The notes: generated from the sequence alone by a model not told the origin. A DNA stretch of 35,733 nt from CAZVAR01 sp964625225 (GCA_964625225.1 CAZVAR010000019.1:1-35733), one strand, 5' to 3'; positions 16,146 through 24,310 are shown, numbered from the stretch's first letter. Made by a program: numbers and translations.

Positions 16146-17174
16146 TCATTGCTGCTTGGCGCCTCCGCCCAGCTTGGCAATCGAGTCCTGAACGACCGCG
16201 ATCAGCTCCTGTCCGCCCGGAACATCCTCGCGGAAGCTCTGCCACGCCGTCTTCTCGGCAAGCTCCACCCAGGCGTCGTATTCCGCGTCGGTCAGCTGGC
16301 GCACCGTCGCTCCGGCCTCGGTGAATTCGCGGATCATGGTCGCGGTGGCTTCCTTCTGGACTCCGTTGAAGAAGGTCTCGCTCTCCGCCGCCGCGGCCTC
16401 GAAGGCGGCCTTCTGCTCCGGCGTCAACCGGTCCCAGGCCGCCTTGGACATGACGAGCGGTTGCAGGAGGAGGAAGATCTCGTTATCGCCGCCCGCGGTG
16501 GCGTGTTTGGTCTGCTCGAAGATGCGCATCGAGACGAAGGTCTCCGAGGAGCTCAGCAGCGCATCGAGCACACCGGTCTGCAACGCGGTGTAGACTTCGG
16601 AGGACGGCATTGCGTGAACCGACGCCCCCGCACTCTGGAGAACCTTTTCGAAATAGGGGTCGGCGGCGCGCATCTTGAGGCCTTTGACCGTCTCCGGACC
16701 GGCGATCGGCCGTTCCTTGGAGACGAACCCGCCCGGCGTCCACCACCAGGTGACCAAGCGAACGCCGTTGGCCTCGCAAATCTCCTGGAGCCGTCGGTGA
16801 TAGTCGGAACCGTTGAGGGCCACCGCCTGGTCGAGGCTGCGAATGAGGCCCGGCAGAACGGTGATCGAGAATTCCGGCACCTTTCCGACCGCGTAGACGA
16901 GCGGATACACCGCCATCTCCAGCGTCCCGGCCTGCATCGCATCGAACTGGGCGACCGGATCCTGGATCAGCGAGCGGCCGGGATAGATACGGAACTTGAG
17001 GTCGGGCACCCGCTCGTTGACGGCCTTCACGAAGACGCGGACCGCGCGGTCGCGCGCATCCGTCTCGGCGCGCCATTGGTGGGAAATCTTGATGGTCTGC
17101 GCCTGCGCCGCGGCGGCACCGAGCAGCGATGCCAACGCAACGGCCACGAGACCTCTGGGCTTCCAAACACTCAT
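16146..17174 (-). CDS. TRAP transporter solute-binding protein, DctP family
   Basis: Periplasmic receptor of the third TRAP system, 342 residues. The signal peptide is clear (MSVWKPRG, hydrophobic core, AAAQAQT near residue 25). The mature part opens with TIKISHQW and contains GLKMRAADPYFEKVL, where the arginine is the usual ligand-carboxylate contact, then MPSSEVYTALQTGVLDALL. The ATG follows GGGAGG at seven bases. It lies 69 bases after the crotonase gene in the same direction, so the CoA enzymes and the transporter probably form one transcript controlled by the divergent GntR gene. The cargo is likely the acid that the CoA-transferase activates (inference). Confidence 0.92.
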   Translation of the reverse strand: MSVWKPRGLVAVALASLLGAAAAQAQTIKISHQWRAETDARDRAVRVFVKAVNERVPDLKFRIYPGRSLIQDPVAQFDAMQAGTLEMAVYPLVYAVGKVPEFSITVLPGLIRSLDQAVALNGSDYHRRLQEICEANGVRLVTWWWTPGGFVSKERPIAGPETVKGLKMRAADPYFEKVLQSAGASVHAMPSSEVYTALQTGVLDALLSSSETFVSMRIFEQTKHATAGGDNEIFLLLQPLVMSKAAWDRLTPEQKAAFEAAAAESETFFNGVQKEATATMIREFTEAGATVRQLTDAEYDAWVELAEKTAWQSFREDVPGGQELIAVVQDSIAKLGGGAKQQ

Positions 17175-17243
17175 GGACTGTCCTCCCTTCCGGATGTCCT
17201 GTTGGAGAAATGATATCGCGCTACACGGCGGCGCGTGCCCGCG

Positions 17244-18029
17244 TCAACGTCCCTTGAACACGGGCCGGCGCTTTTCGGCGAAGGCCGCCTCGGCTTCTCT
17301 GTGATCCTCGGTGAACCAGAGGCTCTCGAAGATCCGCGACGTGGCGTCGGTGCGGCGCCCGGGGGCGCACGCCCGCACGGCGGACTTGACCGCGCGCAGC
17401 GCCAGGGGGGCGGCGCGCAGCGCCTCCAGATAGGAGAGCGCGCACTCGAGCGCGTCCCCCTGCTCCGCGATCCGGTCGATCAGTCCGAGCTCGAGCGCCT
17501 CGGGCGCCGGGACAGGCGTCGCATCGAGGAGAAGGCGCATAGCGAGCGACCTGCCGACAGTGGCCACCAGGCGTTCCGTCCCGTTCCAACCCGGGATCAG
17601 GCCCAGATTGGCCTGGGTGAAGCCGATCGTTGCGCGCGGCGAGGCGAACCGCAGGTCGCAGGCGAGCGCCAGCTCGGCACCGCCACCGAGCGCGTAGCCG
17701 TCGATGGCGGCGATGATCGGGAGCGGATGCTCTTCGATGTCGTCGAGGAGGTCGCGAACGAAGCCGAATGTCTCGGCCAACTGCTCCGGTGTCTCCAGCG
17801 CCCGATAGGCCTTGAGGTCTCCTCCGGCGCAGAAGAACTTGCCGCCGACGCCGGTGAGCACGATGCCTCTGAGATCGGTGCGGTCCCGGCTATCCAGGAG
17901 AGCGGCGCGCAGGGCGCGCGCCGCTTCCAGAGAGATCGAGTTCCCGGCCTCGGGCCGGTCGATGGCGAGGATGAGGGACCGCCGGGACTCGGTCACCCTG
18001 ACGGGGGACTCAGTCGCGCTGGACGACAT
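17244..18029 (-). CDS. Enoyl-CoA hydratase/isomerase (crotonase) family protein
   Basis: Crotonase-fold acyl-CoA enzyme, 261 residues. The CoA-thioester oxyanion-hole segments are present: KFFCAGGDLKAY (residues 64-75) and GYALGGGAELALACDLRFA (111-129). Of the two glutamates used by enoyl-CoA hydratases, Glu119 is present but the second position, normally in a QPEINLG-like segment, reads TQANLG with Ala140. A plain syn-hydratase mechanism is therefore doubtful; isomerase, lyase, decarboxylase or hydrolase chemistry is possible. The start at 18029 overlaps the end of the VOC gene by 20 bases, with GGAGG eleven bases upstream; an ATG 24 bases earlier is an alternative. It probably handles the CoA ester made by the operon's CoA-transferase. 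Confidence 0.88.
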   Translation of the reverse strand: MSSSATESPVRVTESRRSLILAIDRPEAGNSISLEAARALRAALLDSRDRTDLRGIVLTGVGGKFFCAGGDLKAYRALETPEQLAETFGFVRDLLDDIEEHPLPIIAAIDGYALGGGAELALACDLRFASPRATIGFTQANLGLIPGWNGTERLVATVGRSLAMRLLLDATPVPAPEALELGLIDRIAEQGDALECALSYLEALRAAPLALRAVKSAVRACAPGRRTDATSRIFESLWFTEDHREAEAAFAEKRRPVFKGR

Positions 18030-18936
18030 GAAAGAGGATTCCTCCCAGGGCATCCGGATGGGCGAAGCCGATGAGCGCGCGACGGGAACCGGGGCGCCCC
18101 ACCCGGTCGATCAGCTTCGCCCCCGCGCGTCCGAGGGCGTCGAGCGTCTGGTTGATGTCGGGCGATTTGAGGGCGATGTGGTGAAGCCCGGCGCCGCGGC
18201 GCTCGATATAGCGGGTGATCGCACCCTGGTCCTGGCGCGTGTTTCCCGAGGTGCCGTGGCTGATTTCCGCTCCGTGCGACGGGTCGAAGTTCTGAAGGAA
18301 CTCCAGGTCGCAGTCTCCGACGGTCAGGAATGCGACGCGGAGCCCGCCGAGCACTTTCGGCTGTCGCGAGTGGTAGACCACTCCGTACTTGTCTGACGTG
18401 AAGCTCTCGATAGAGGTTTGAACTTCCATGTCGGTCTGCTGGCTTTCGACCGGCAGACCCATCCTGTTCGAAAAGATCTCGATGGCGGCGCGATTGTCGG
18501 CGCTCGCGATTCCGATGTGATCGATCCGTTCGATCAGCGGCGACCGGGAGGGTGCGATCTCCAGCGGCTCGACCAGGACGGTTCGCACGCCGGCCGTCGC
18601 CGCCGGGTCGAGGGCGCGCTTGCGCCCGCCTTGCAGGCCCGCCGTCGCGTTCCTGGTTGCCAGGCCGGCCGCGTCGAGCGTCGTGGCGGCCGCGTCCAGG
18701 TCGTCGGCCGTGAGGCCGATATGGTGGACGCCGGTGCGCCGATCGTCTCCGAGGAACGGATGGTCCTGGTCGAACAGGGTCAGGGTGGCCGCTCCAACCG
18801 CGAAGGCCGGGACGGGCTTGTCGCTTCCGGGAGCGTGCAGGTCCGTGCGGGCGAGGCCGAGCGTGTCTTCCAGGACCGAGCACGCGGCCTTCACGTCCTT
18901 GGAAACGAGGGCGACGTAGGAGAGAATCAAGCTCAT
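18010..18936 (-). CDS. VOC-superfamily protein with two glyoxalase-like modules (epimerase-like)
   Basis: A 308-residue protein with two vicinal-oxygen-chelate units. The second (about 135-306) resembles methylmalonyl-CoA epimerase: IDHIGIASAD (His140), LEFLQNF (Glu212), GLHHIALKSPDINQTLDAL (His252/253) and a FAHPDALGGILFHVV end. The last expected glutamate is not evident there, the family's usual ELVE-type ending being FHVVQ. The first unit (about 1-125) keeps HHIGL (His71/72) but lacks the initial metal histidine, so it may be structural. The start at 18936 has CCGGAG six bases upstream and shares one base with the CoA-transferase stop (TGATG), implying coupling. In context it may epimerise or rearrange the acyl-CoA between transferase and crotonase; dioxygenase or lyase activity cannot be excluded. 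Confidence 0.85.
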   Translation of the reverse strand: MSLILSYVALVSKDVKAACSVLEDTLGLARTDLHAPGSDKPVPAFAVGAATLTLFDQDHPFLGDDRRTGVHHIGLTADDLDAAATTLDAAGLATRNATAGLQGGRKRALDPAATAGVRTVLVEPLEIAPSRSPLIERIDHIGIASADNRAAIEIFSNRMGLPVESQQTDMEVQTSIESFTSDKYGVVYHSRQPKVLGGLRVAFLTVGDCDLEFLQNFDPSHGAEISHGTSGNTRQDQGAITRYIERRGAGLHHIALKSPDINQTLDALGRAGAKLIDRVGRPGSRRALIGFAHPDALGGILFHVVQRD

Positions 18937-20141
18937 CAGCGACTCCGGGAGTTGACGACGATTCCGGCGGCGACGAGCGAAGCCACGCGATCGTCGTCGA
19001 GCCCCCATTCCTTGAGGACCTCTTCGCTGTGCTCGCCGAGCATCGGGGGAGGACGCCGGACCGACTTCCCTTCGAGCGCGTCGATCCGGACCGGGCTCGC
19101 GAGTTGCCGCAGCGAGCCCAATGCGGGATGTTCGATCTCCTCGACGAGGCCGATGTGCTGGACATGCGGGTCGTTGAAGACTTCCGACATGTCCAGGATC
19201 GGGCCGGCCGGGAGCCCGAGCTCAACCAGCTCCCGCGTCCACTCTGCCTTGGTGCGCGTCGCGAACCGGGCATTGAGGCGGGCGACCACCTCGTCCCGGT
19301 TCCGCATGCGCGCGGAATTGTCCTTGAACTCCGGGTCGGCGATCAGCTCCTCGAGCTCGAGGAGCCGACACAGCTTCGCCCACATCTCGTCGGTGGCGGC
19401 CGCCATGTTGAACCGGCCGTCGGACGCCTCGAAGGTGCCGTATGGGCAGATGACGGGGTGATCATTCCCCGCCGGACGCGGAACCTCCCCGAGGCTCAGA
19501 TAGCGCTGGCCCTGGACGTTGAGCATTCCGACCAAGGCGGCGAGCAGGGACGTTTCGACCCGCTGGCCTGTGCCGGTCGACATCCGTTGCAGCAGGGCGG
19601 ATTGGGCGCCGATGGCGGCCCACATCCCGGCCGCCACGTCGCCGATCGGGATGCCGACGCGGGTCGGGGGGCCGCCCTTCTGTCCCGTGATGCTCATCAG
19701 CCCCGACATGCCTTGTGCGATCTGGTCCAAGCCGGGCCAGTCGCCGTAGGGGCCGGTGCGCCCGAAGCCGGTGATTCCGACATAGATCAGGCGAGGATTG
19801 CGCTTGCGGAGCCGTTCCCAGCCGAGCCCCATGCCCTCCATGGTTCCCGGCTTGAAATTCTCGACGAGGATGTCGGCCGTTGCCGCCATCTCGGCGAGCA
19901 AGTCCGTCGCGCCGGGCGCGCGGAAGTTCACCGCCAGGCTGCGCTTGTTGCGGTTGACCGACAGGTAGTAGACGCTGATGCCGTCCTTGAAGGGGCCCCA
20001 GCCGCGGATCATGTCGCCATTCGGCGCGGGCTCCACCTTGACGACATCCGCGCCAAGGTCCGCAAGGATCGTCGAACAGAACGGGCCGGCGAGGGCCCGC
20101 GACAGATCCAGTACGCGCACTCCGGCAAGCGGAAGTGCCAT
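18936..20141 (-). CDS. CaiB/BaiF (class III) CoA-transferase
   Basis: Family III CoA-transferase (PF02515; relatives include formyl-CoA:oxalate, carnitine and succinyl-CoA:(R)-benzylsuccinate CoA-transferases), 401 residues. Typical sequence is seen: GVRVLDLSRALAGPFCSTIL at the N-terminus, GADVVKVEP, NRNKRSLAVN, VENFKPG and GFGRTGPYGDWPG. The catalytic aspartate that forms the acyl anhydride should be Asp168 in PIGDVAAG. The ATG at 20141 has GGAGG four bases upstream. It is the first gene of the minus-strand operon continuing through VOC, crotonase and TRAP genes, and it diverges from a GntR regulator across about 108 bases. It most likely activates the imported acid to its CoA ester, using succinyl-CoA or another donor (inference). 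Confidence 0.93.
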   Translation of the reverse strand: MALPLAGVRVLDLSRALAGPFCSTILADLGADVVKVEPAPNGDMIRGWGPFKDGISVYYLSVNRNKRSLAVNFRAPGATDLLAEMAATADILVENFKPGTMEGMGLGWERLRKRNPRLIYVGITGFGRTGPYGDWPGLDQIAQGMSGLMSITGQKGGPPTRVGIPIGDVAAGMWAAIGAQSALLQRMSTGTGQRVETSLLAALVGMLNVQGQRYLSLGEVPRPAGNDHPVICPYGTFEASDGRFNMAAATDEMWAKLCRLLELEELIADPEFKDNSARMRNRDEVVARLNARFATRTKAEWTRELVELGLPAGPILDMSEVFNDPHVQHIGLVEEIEHPALGSLRQLASPVRIDALEGKSVRRPPPMLGEHSEEVLKEWGLDDDRVASLVAAGIVVNSRSR

Positions 20142-20187
20142 GTGTCCTCCATTGTCTCGTCTGCTGACGGCGTCGCCTCGCAGGGCG

Positions 20188-20221
20188 TTGCGCTAACGGT
20201 ACTAAACTTTATACAATTAGC
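20188..20221 (+). promoter_or_regulatory. Candidate promoter/operator between CoA-transferase operon and GntR gene
   Basis: An AT-rich island in otherwise GC-rich DNA. On the plus strand TTGCGC (20188-20193), a 16-base spacer and TATACA (20210-20215) make a plausible sigma-70 promoter for the regulator. The same stretch is bounded by an inverted pair, GCTAA (20192-20196) and TTAGC (20217-20221), that could bind a GntR dimer and so repress both the regulator and the divergent operon. This is pattern reading only. Confidence 0.4.
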
Positions 20222-20249
20222 AAGTATGAATCTTCTGGCCGAGGAACGT

Positions 20250-20909
20250 ATGGACTCTGGCGCGACGTTTACGAAGCCGGACCTGCTGCCGGAGCGTTTG
20301 GCGGATTGGATCCGCGAGGAAATCGTGATCGGCCGGTTCAAACCCGGCGAAAGGCTCATGGAGCAAGCGCTCGCCAAGGAGTGCCAGGTGAGCCGGGTTC
20401 CGTTGCGGGAGGCGCTCAGGATCGTTGCGGCCGACGGCCTCGTGACCCTCGCTCCGCACCGCGGCGCGATCGTAACGCCGTTGTCGGACACGGAGCTCAT
20501 CGAGCTGTTCGGACTGCGCATGGCGCTGGAGGGATTCGCGGCGGCATCGGTCGCGAAACGGAGGCCGACGACGGAGCTGGCCGCTCTCCGCGCTCTGGCA
20601 CAGCGGATGTCCATAAGTGTGGTCGCCGGAGAGCTCGACGCCTATCACGCTCTGGCCGCCCGGTTCCATTCCGGACTGGTCGCGGCGAGCGGCAACGGCC
20701 TCCTCGCGGAGACTTACCGCCGGATACAGAACAGGTTCAGGCGGTATCAGGCGGCGATGGCCCGCATTCCCGATCTGCCGACGAAATCGCTGGAGGAGCA
20801 TGGCCGCATTCTCGAAGCCATCGAGTGCGGCGACCATGTCCGGGCACGGGACCTGGCCGAGGCGCACATCGCCAACCTGGTCGAACGCTTCAAGACCGCA
20901 GGCGCCTGA
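20250..20909 (+). CDS. GntR-family transcriptional regulator, FCD (FadR-type) subfamily
   Basis: DNA-binding regulator of 219 residues. The N-terminal winged helix (about 10-80) contains the GntR pattern ERLADWIREEIVIGRFKPGE, then EQALAKECQVSRVPLREALR as the recognition helix region and LVTLAPHRGAIV as the wing. The C-terminal FCD domain (about 85-215) binds the effector. Three of its metal-type histidines are visible (His140 in RFH, His184 in EEH, His206 in AHI), but the Asp usually four residues before the first is Ala136. The start at 20250 is preferred because GAGG sits five bases upstream; an ATG at 20226 lacks a site. It diverges from the CoA-transferase operon and very probably controls it, releasing on the substrate acid or its CoA ester. 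Confidence 0.9.
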   Translation: MDSGATFTKPDLLPERLADWIREEIVIGRFKPGERLMEQALAKECQVSRVPLREALRIVAADGLVTLAPHRGAIVTPLSDTELIELFGLRMALEGFAAASVAKRRPTTELAALRALAQRMSISVVAGELDAYHALAARFHSGLVAASGNGLLAETYRRIQNRFRRYQAAMARIPDLPTKSLEEHGRILEAIECGDHVRARDLAEAHIANLVERFKTAGA

Positions 20910-21071
20910 GCCGGTCGTCGGCGCGGCGAACGCTATCGCTCTCGGCGATCATCGCAACGCAGGGCCGATCGGAAGAGGAGCGCCGGACGAGGCCGGACCG
21001 CCCGGTCACCCCGGCGGTGAGGACGATTCTCGGCGCGCGCCGCCTCGCCGCAGCGGTTCACGGGTACGCGA

Positions 21072-22862
21072 TCAGTTCTCGCTGCGCTCCCGGGCCGGCC
21101 CCTCGATCCAGGCAAGGTTCAGCGCGCTGTTGATCAGCCCGACATGCGAAAAGGCCTGCGGGAAATTGCCGAGCTGACGGCGGGCAACCGGATCGTACTC
21201 CTCGGCCAGCAGCCCGACATCGTTGCGCAGCGTCAGCAGGTGTTCGAACAGGCGCACCGCGTCGCCGTGACGGCCGATCATGGCGAGGGCGTCGACGAGC
21301 CAGAAGCTGCAAACGAGAAACGCGCCCTCGCCAGGGGGCAGACCGTCCACGCTGTCTTCCGTCGAATAGCGCATGACGAGGCCATCCCGCATCAGTTCGC
21401 GCTCGATCGCCTCGATCGTGCCGCGCACGCGGTAATCCTCAGGCGGAAGGAAGCCCACGACCGGGATCTGCAGCAGGCTCGCATCGAGCCGCTTCGAGCC
21501 GTAGAACTGGACGAAGCTGCGGAGACCCGGGTCGTATCCCTTGTCGCAGACTTCGGCGCGGACGGCCTCGGCGACCCGGCGCCAGCGTTCGGCCACGTCG
21601 CGCTCGCCCTGCCGCCCGGCAAGGCGTGCGGCCCGGTCGAACGCGACCCAGGCCATGACCTTCGAGTGCACGAAGTGGCGGCGGCCGCCGCGCACTTCCC
21701 AGATTCCCTCGTCCGGCTGCCGCCAGGCCGTCTCGAGATATTCGAGGACCGCTTCCCGCATCGCCTTGTGCCGCGAGGTCGGGGCGATGCCCAAGTCGCG
21801 CGCCTGGTACATCGCATCGGCGATCTCGCCGTAGACATCGAGTTGCACCTGCGCCGCCGCCGCGTTGCCCACGCGCACCGGCCGCGATCCCTCATAGCCC
21901 GGCAACCAGGGCACCTCCCACTCGGGGAGTCGCCGCTCGCCGCCGATGCCGTACATGATCTGCATCTGATTGGGGCTGCCCGCGATCGCCCGCAGCAGCC
22001 AGTCGCGCCACGCTCTGGCCTCGTCCCGGTAGCCGAGCTTCAACAATGCGATCAGGGTGAGCGTCGCATCGCGCAGCCAGCAGTAGCGGTAGTCCCAGTT
22101 TCTCGTCCCGCCGATCCACTCCGGCAGCGATGTGGTCGGCGCGGCCACGATGCCGCCGGTCGGCTCGTAGGTCAGCGCCTTGAGGGTGATAAGCGAACGC
22201 CTCACCGCTTCGGTCCAGGGGCCGACCTCAGGGCACCGGCCAGACCAGTCGCGCCAGAACGCCTCGGTCGCGGCGAGCGCTGTCGAGGCTTCTACGGGCG
22301 CCGGTCGCGGCAGGTGGGACGCGCCGTAGGCGAGGACGAAAGGCACCGTCTCGCCTTCAGCAACCGAAAACGTGCCGACCGTGTGCATGTCCTCGCCGTG
22401 CAGCGGCACCGGCGTGTGTAGCGACAGCATGTCGGGACCGGCGATCGCCTGGATGCCGTCGTCGAGTCGGGTCACCCACGGAACCGTGGCGCCGTAGTCG
22501 AAGCGGATCACGAGTTCGGTGTGGAATTCGACGCGGCCGCGAAGGCCGACGACCAGGCGGACGATCTCGGAGGTGCCGTCGCGCAGCGGCATGAAATCGA
22601 CCAAGGTGGCGGCGCCGTCCGCCGTCTCGAACGTCGTCTCCAGAATCAGCGTGCCGTCCCGATAGCGGCGGTGCGACCGTGCCGCGGGGTCGAGCGGCGC
22701 GATCAGCCACCGTCCGTTCTCCGGCGTGCCGAGCAAGGCGGCAAAGCAGGCGGCCGAGTCGAAGCGCGGCCAGCAGAGCCAGTCGATCGAGCCGTCGTCG
22801 GCCACGAGCGCGGCAGTCTCGCAATCGCCGATCAATGCATAATTCTCTATTCGGGAGGGCAT
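21072..22862 (-). CDS. Glycoside hydrolase family 15-like protein (glucoamylase/trehalase type)
   Basis: A 596-residue protein with the two-part GH15 build seen in many bacteria. The N-terminal beta domain (about 1-190) opens with the typical RIENYALIGDCETAALV and DGSIDWLCWPRFDS. The (alpha/alpha)6 barrel (about 215-590) contains GGTRNWDYRYCWLRDA (251-266), PDEGIWEVRG (383-391; Glu385 as likely general acid) and LLAEEYDP (551-558; Glu554/555 as likely base). Relatives hydrolyse alpha-glucosides or trehalose. There is no signal peptide, so it acts in the cytoplasm. The start at 22862 is set by AGGGAG seven bases upstream. No trehalose or glycogen gene is adjacent, so the exact sugar is open. 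It converges with the GntR gene and diverges from the TAXI/hydantoinase operon. Confidence 0.88.
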   Translation of the reverse strand: MPSRIENYALIGDCETAALVADDGSIDWLCWPRFDSAACFAALLGTPENGRWLIAPLDPAARSHRRYRDGTLILETTFETADGAATLVDFMPLRDGTSEIVRLVVGLRGRVEFHTELVIRFDYGATVPWVTRLDDGIQAIAGPDMLSLHTPVPLHGEDMHTVGTFSVAEGETVPFVLAYGASHLPRPAPVEASTALAATEAFWRDWSGRCPEVGPWTEAVRRSLITLKALTYEPTGGIVAAPTTSLPEWIGGTRNWDYRYCWLRDATLTLIALLKLGYRDEARAWRDWLLRAIAGSPNQMQIMYGIGGERRLPEWEVPWLPGYEGSRPVRVGNAAAAQVQLDVYGEIADAMYQARDLGIAPTSRHKAMREAVLEYLETAWRQPDEGIWEVRGGRRHFVHSKVMAWVAFDRAARLAGRQGERDVAERWRRVAEAVRAEVCDKGYDPGLRSFVQFYGSKRLDASLLQIPVVGFLPPEDYRVRGTIEAIERELMRDGLVMRYSTEDSVDGLPPGEGAFLVCSFWLVDALAMIGRHGDAVRLFEHLLTLRNDVGLLAEEYDPVARRQLGNFPQAFSHVGLINSALNLAWIEGPARERSEN

Positions 22863-23289
22863 GTCGTGGCTCCCTGCGAGCTCTCCGAACTGATCCTGCG
22901 GAATGGGCCGCGGGCGGTGCCGCTGATCCGCGGCGTATAGGCGGTGCCGCTGATCCGCGGCATATGGTGACGGCGTGCCTCCAGCGCGACGGTCGCGTCG
23001 TGACGGCCCCGGTCGGGCGGCGAACGCGCCGATTCCTATCCTGCGCCAGGACGTGCCGGCATACCAGCACCGAGCCGCGGGTACCGGCCGAGTGTATCGG
23101 ATCGTCCGGGTAGAAGGCGACGGACTCCACCGTACAGTCGGCGAGCCCCGATGCCCGGGGGCGGTTACCGTCCCGCTGCGGCCCTTGGCGTCATCATCGC
23201 GCGCACACGTTTTGTCCGGCCGAGGGGTGGCGCGGACCATGTCTAGCGGTTAGAATCCGTGAACGGGCTCACGGGTAGGGGTACGTGTG
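22863..23289. other. Intergenic region between divergent genes
   Basis: About 427 bases that must carry the promoters of the GH15 gene (minus) and the TAXI/permease/hydantoinase genes (plus). It includes a 27-bp tandem duplication (22913-22966). I see no convincing -35/-10 pair and no gene; the open frames are repetitive and lack ribosome sites. Confidence 0.5.
22913..22966. repeat. Two-copy 27-bp tandem repeat
   Basis: Units 22913-22939 and 22940-22966 both begin GGCGGTGCCGCTGATCCGCGG and differ at two bases near their ends (CGTATA against CATATG). It lies about 50 bases upstream of the GH15 start codon and could be a duplicated operator or simple slippage. Confidence 0.8.
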
Positions 23290-24231
23290 ATGAAGCGGAT
23301 TGCCTGCGCCGTTATCCTAGCCACCGCCTTTGCCGTCAGCGCCGTTGCCGCGGAAGGGCAGAAGCCGCAGCAGCTGACCATCTTCACCGGGCCGCAGGGC
23401 GGCTCGTGGTACGCGATGGGCGGCGGTTTCGCGAAGCTCTTCAGCGATGCCGGAGTGCGTGCCAATGCCGAGATCGGCGGCGGCGTGTCCAACATCGCGG
23501 TCGTCTCCCAGGGCCGCGGCGAGCTCGGCTTCACCATGAGTATCGTGCCGCGCATGGCCGAACTCGGCCAAGAGCCGTACAAGCAGAAGATCACCAATGT
23601 GCGCGCGATCGCGAATCTGGGGCCGAACAAGGTTCACATCGTCGTCGCCAGCGACAGCGGCGTCGATTCGATCAAGGATCTCAAGGGCAAGAAGTTCGCC
23701 TCGCAACCGGTCGGCAACGTCACGACCGAGGCGTTCAAGGCGGTCCTCAAGGCGAACGGGATGGACGAGGACGATCTCGACCTGACCCGCGGCGGCCAGG
23801 GCTTCGGCGCCAACCAGATGAAGGACCGGCGGGTGGTCGGGTTCACCGCGACGACCCTGCCGCCGAGTCCGGCCTTCTCGGAGGTCGCGCAGACGCTCGA
23901 CGTGAAGTTCCTGCCGATCGACGATGCGACGCTTGCGGGCATGCAGAAGGACAATCCGGGGTTCACGCGTGCCGTGATCCCGGCAGGGACGTATCCCGGC
24001 CAGGATGAGGATCTGCCGACCGCGGCGACCGACCTCCTGATCATCACGCGCGCCGAGACGCCCGACGAGGTAGCCTACTGGGTCACGAAGACGCTGCACG
24101 AGAATATCGAGCAGCTGCGCAAGATTCACAGCTCCCTCGCCGACTTGAAGGCGGACGAGATGGCGAAGACGCCGGGGCTCGAACTGCATCCGGGGGCGGC
24201 CCGATATTATCGGGAGAAGGGGATGATCTAG
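23290..24231 (+). CDS. TAXI-family TRAP solute-binding protein
   Basis: Periplasmic receptor paired with the fused permease downstream, 313 residues. The signal peptide (MKRIACAVILATAFAVSAVAA) ends near residue 21. TAXI features follow: LTIFTGPQGGSWYAMGGGF, with the G-x-x-G-x-x-Y-type pocket, the GGGVSNIAVVSQGRGELGFT segment, and LKGKKFASQPVGNVT in lobe 2. The ATG at 23290 has AGGGG eight bases upstream; a GTG one codon earlier is also possible. TAXI proteins are linked to glutamate-like or other carboxylate ligands, and the oxoprolinase/hydantoinase-like genes downstream suggest a cyclic amide or its acid here (inference). Confidence 0.9.
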   Translation: MKRIACAVILATAFAVSAVAAEGQKPQQLTIFTGPQGGSWYAMGGGFAKLFSDAGVRANAEIGGGVSNIAVVSQGRGELGFTMSIVPRMAELGQEPYKQKITNVRAIANLGPNKVHIVVASDSGVDSIKDLKGKKFASQPVGNVTTEAFKAVLKANGMDEDDLDLTRGGQGFGANQMKDRRVVGFTATTLPPSPAFSEVAQTLDVKFLPIDDATLAGMQKDNPGFTRAVIPAGTYPGQDEDLPTAATDLLIITRAETPDEVAYWVTKTLHENIEQLRKIHSSLADLKADEMAKTPGLELHPGAARYYREKGMI

Positions 24232-24273
24232 TGCGCATGGTCGCACGGGCGGGAACTTCCCGACACTGTGCAC

Positions 24274-24293
24274 GGGCCGGGCACGACCGGCCC
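24274..24293 (+). promoter_or_regulatory. Intercistronic hairpin before the fused permease
   Basis: A perfect 7-bp GC stem (24274-24280 with 24287-24293) and 6-nt loop lies 42 bases after the binding-protein stop and 17 bases before the permease start. It is likely to lower permease expression relative to the binding protein. No T-tract follows. Confidence 0.45.
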
Positions 24294-24310
24294 CGAGGGC
24301 GCATCCTGCG

